Assembly: GCA_964353855.1 (NCBI GenBank)
Contig: CAYGWX010000071.1
Location: forward strand, 1 to 12,867
Length of the DNA stretch: 12,867 nt
From: CAYGWX01 sp964353855 [NCBI: uncultured bacterium]
GTDB taxonomy: Bacteria > Edwardsbacteria > CAYGWX01
Direction of reading: 5' to 3'
This document shows, one piece after another, positions 12,732 to 12,867 of this stretch. The notes under the pieces are model-generated. The model did no database searches, was not told where the DNA came from, and worked only from the letters and a program-made list of their open reading frames with translations. Both the position numbers and the translations under genes were made by a program. Each line of letters starts with the position of its first letter. Within the stretch, counting starts at the first letter, position 1.

Positions 12732-12867
12732 ATGAGCATCACGATCAAGCCGGTCCGAACCAAGAAGGACCTCAAGCGCTTCGTTCGCTTTCCCTGGGCG
12801 ATCTACCAGGGCGACCCGCACTGGGTCCCGCCCATCATCTCAGACCAGATGAAGTTCCTCCGCAAGG
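12732..12867 (+). CDS. GNAT-like acyltransferase, N-terminal fragment (continues beyond window)
   Basis: The frame from ATG at 12732 stays open to the end, giving 45 residues. The segment FVRFPWAIYQGDPHWVPPII followed by SDQMKFLRK matches the start of a widespread family of GNAT-like proteins, which reads FixFPWxlYxxDPxWVPPLxxDxxxxL and usually has about 370-390 residues. Members are annotated as N-acetyltransferase-like, with substrate unknown. It is the only plus-strand gene and diverges from the DUF4424-like gene. The upstream AGG is only three bases from the ATG, so initiation may be leaderless from the candidate promoter at 12694-12723. Confidence 0.75.
   Translation, partial: MSITIKPVRTKKDLKRFVRFPWAIYQGDPHWVPPIISDQMKFLRK

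Noticed and set aside
1-12867. CRISPR array, tRNA, rRNA, or insertion sequence
   Set aside because: No regularly spaced direct repeats of 25-40 bases, no RNA gene motifs and no transposase-like protein were seen on either strand.

Overview
The window carries eleven genes on the minus strand and one partial gene on the plus strand, at the far right. It suggests a Gram-negative bacterium of the FCB group or an uncultured relative such as a WOR-3-like candidate phylum. The evidence is indirect: secreted proteins ending in type IX-secretion-like (Por/FlgD-like) tails, a beta-barrel protein ending in an aromatic residue, a GH9 cellulase with the same kind of tail, and sigma70-type promoters (TTGACW-17/18-TAtAaT). 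Base composition is GC-rich. There is no rRNA, tRNA, IS element or CRISPR array.

Layout, left to right. (1) 1-2403: two tandem, closely related genes for secreted seven-bladed-propeller-like proteins, 19 bases apart, under one near-consensus promoter (2437-2465). The left copy runs off the window. (2) 2477-5206: a probable five-gene unit transcribed leftward: rubrerythrin-like diiron protein, two paralogous leader-peptide-like proteins (nitrile-hydratase-leader/Os1348-like) with different acidic tails, and two membrane proteins whose C-terminal halves look like type IV pseudopilin domains. It ends in a strong intrinsic terminator. (3) 5207-5485: non-coding, with a GC-rich palindrome. (4) 5486-8033: an M50 intramembrane metalloprotease with a PqqD-like N-terminal domain and two cyclic-nucleotide-binding domains, followed by a 70-residue double zinc-finger protein, behind a promoter with an adjacent dyad. 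(5) 8088-10835: a GH9 glycoside hydrolase translationally coupled to a small outer-membrane barrel. (6) 10850-12488: a secreted DUF4424-like protein with its own promoter and terminator. (7) 12431-12731: a divergent intergenic region with an array of eight degenerate 11-base units. (8) 12732-end: start of a GNAT-like protein.

The most interesting hypothesis is that regions 2 and 4 are parts of one undescribed peptide-handling system. PqqD-like domains typically bind leader peptides, M50 proteases of this type occur near peptide-maturation genes, and two leader-like precursors lie about 1 kb away. Cyclic-nucleotide domains on the protease suggest second-messenger control. No classical peptide-modifying enzyme is visible, so this remains an inference. 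The GH9/barrel and propeller regions look like ordinary envelope and polysaccharide-degradation functions.
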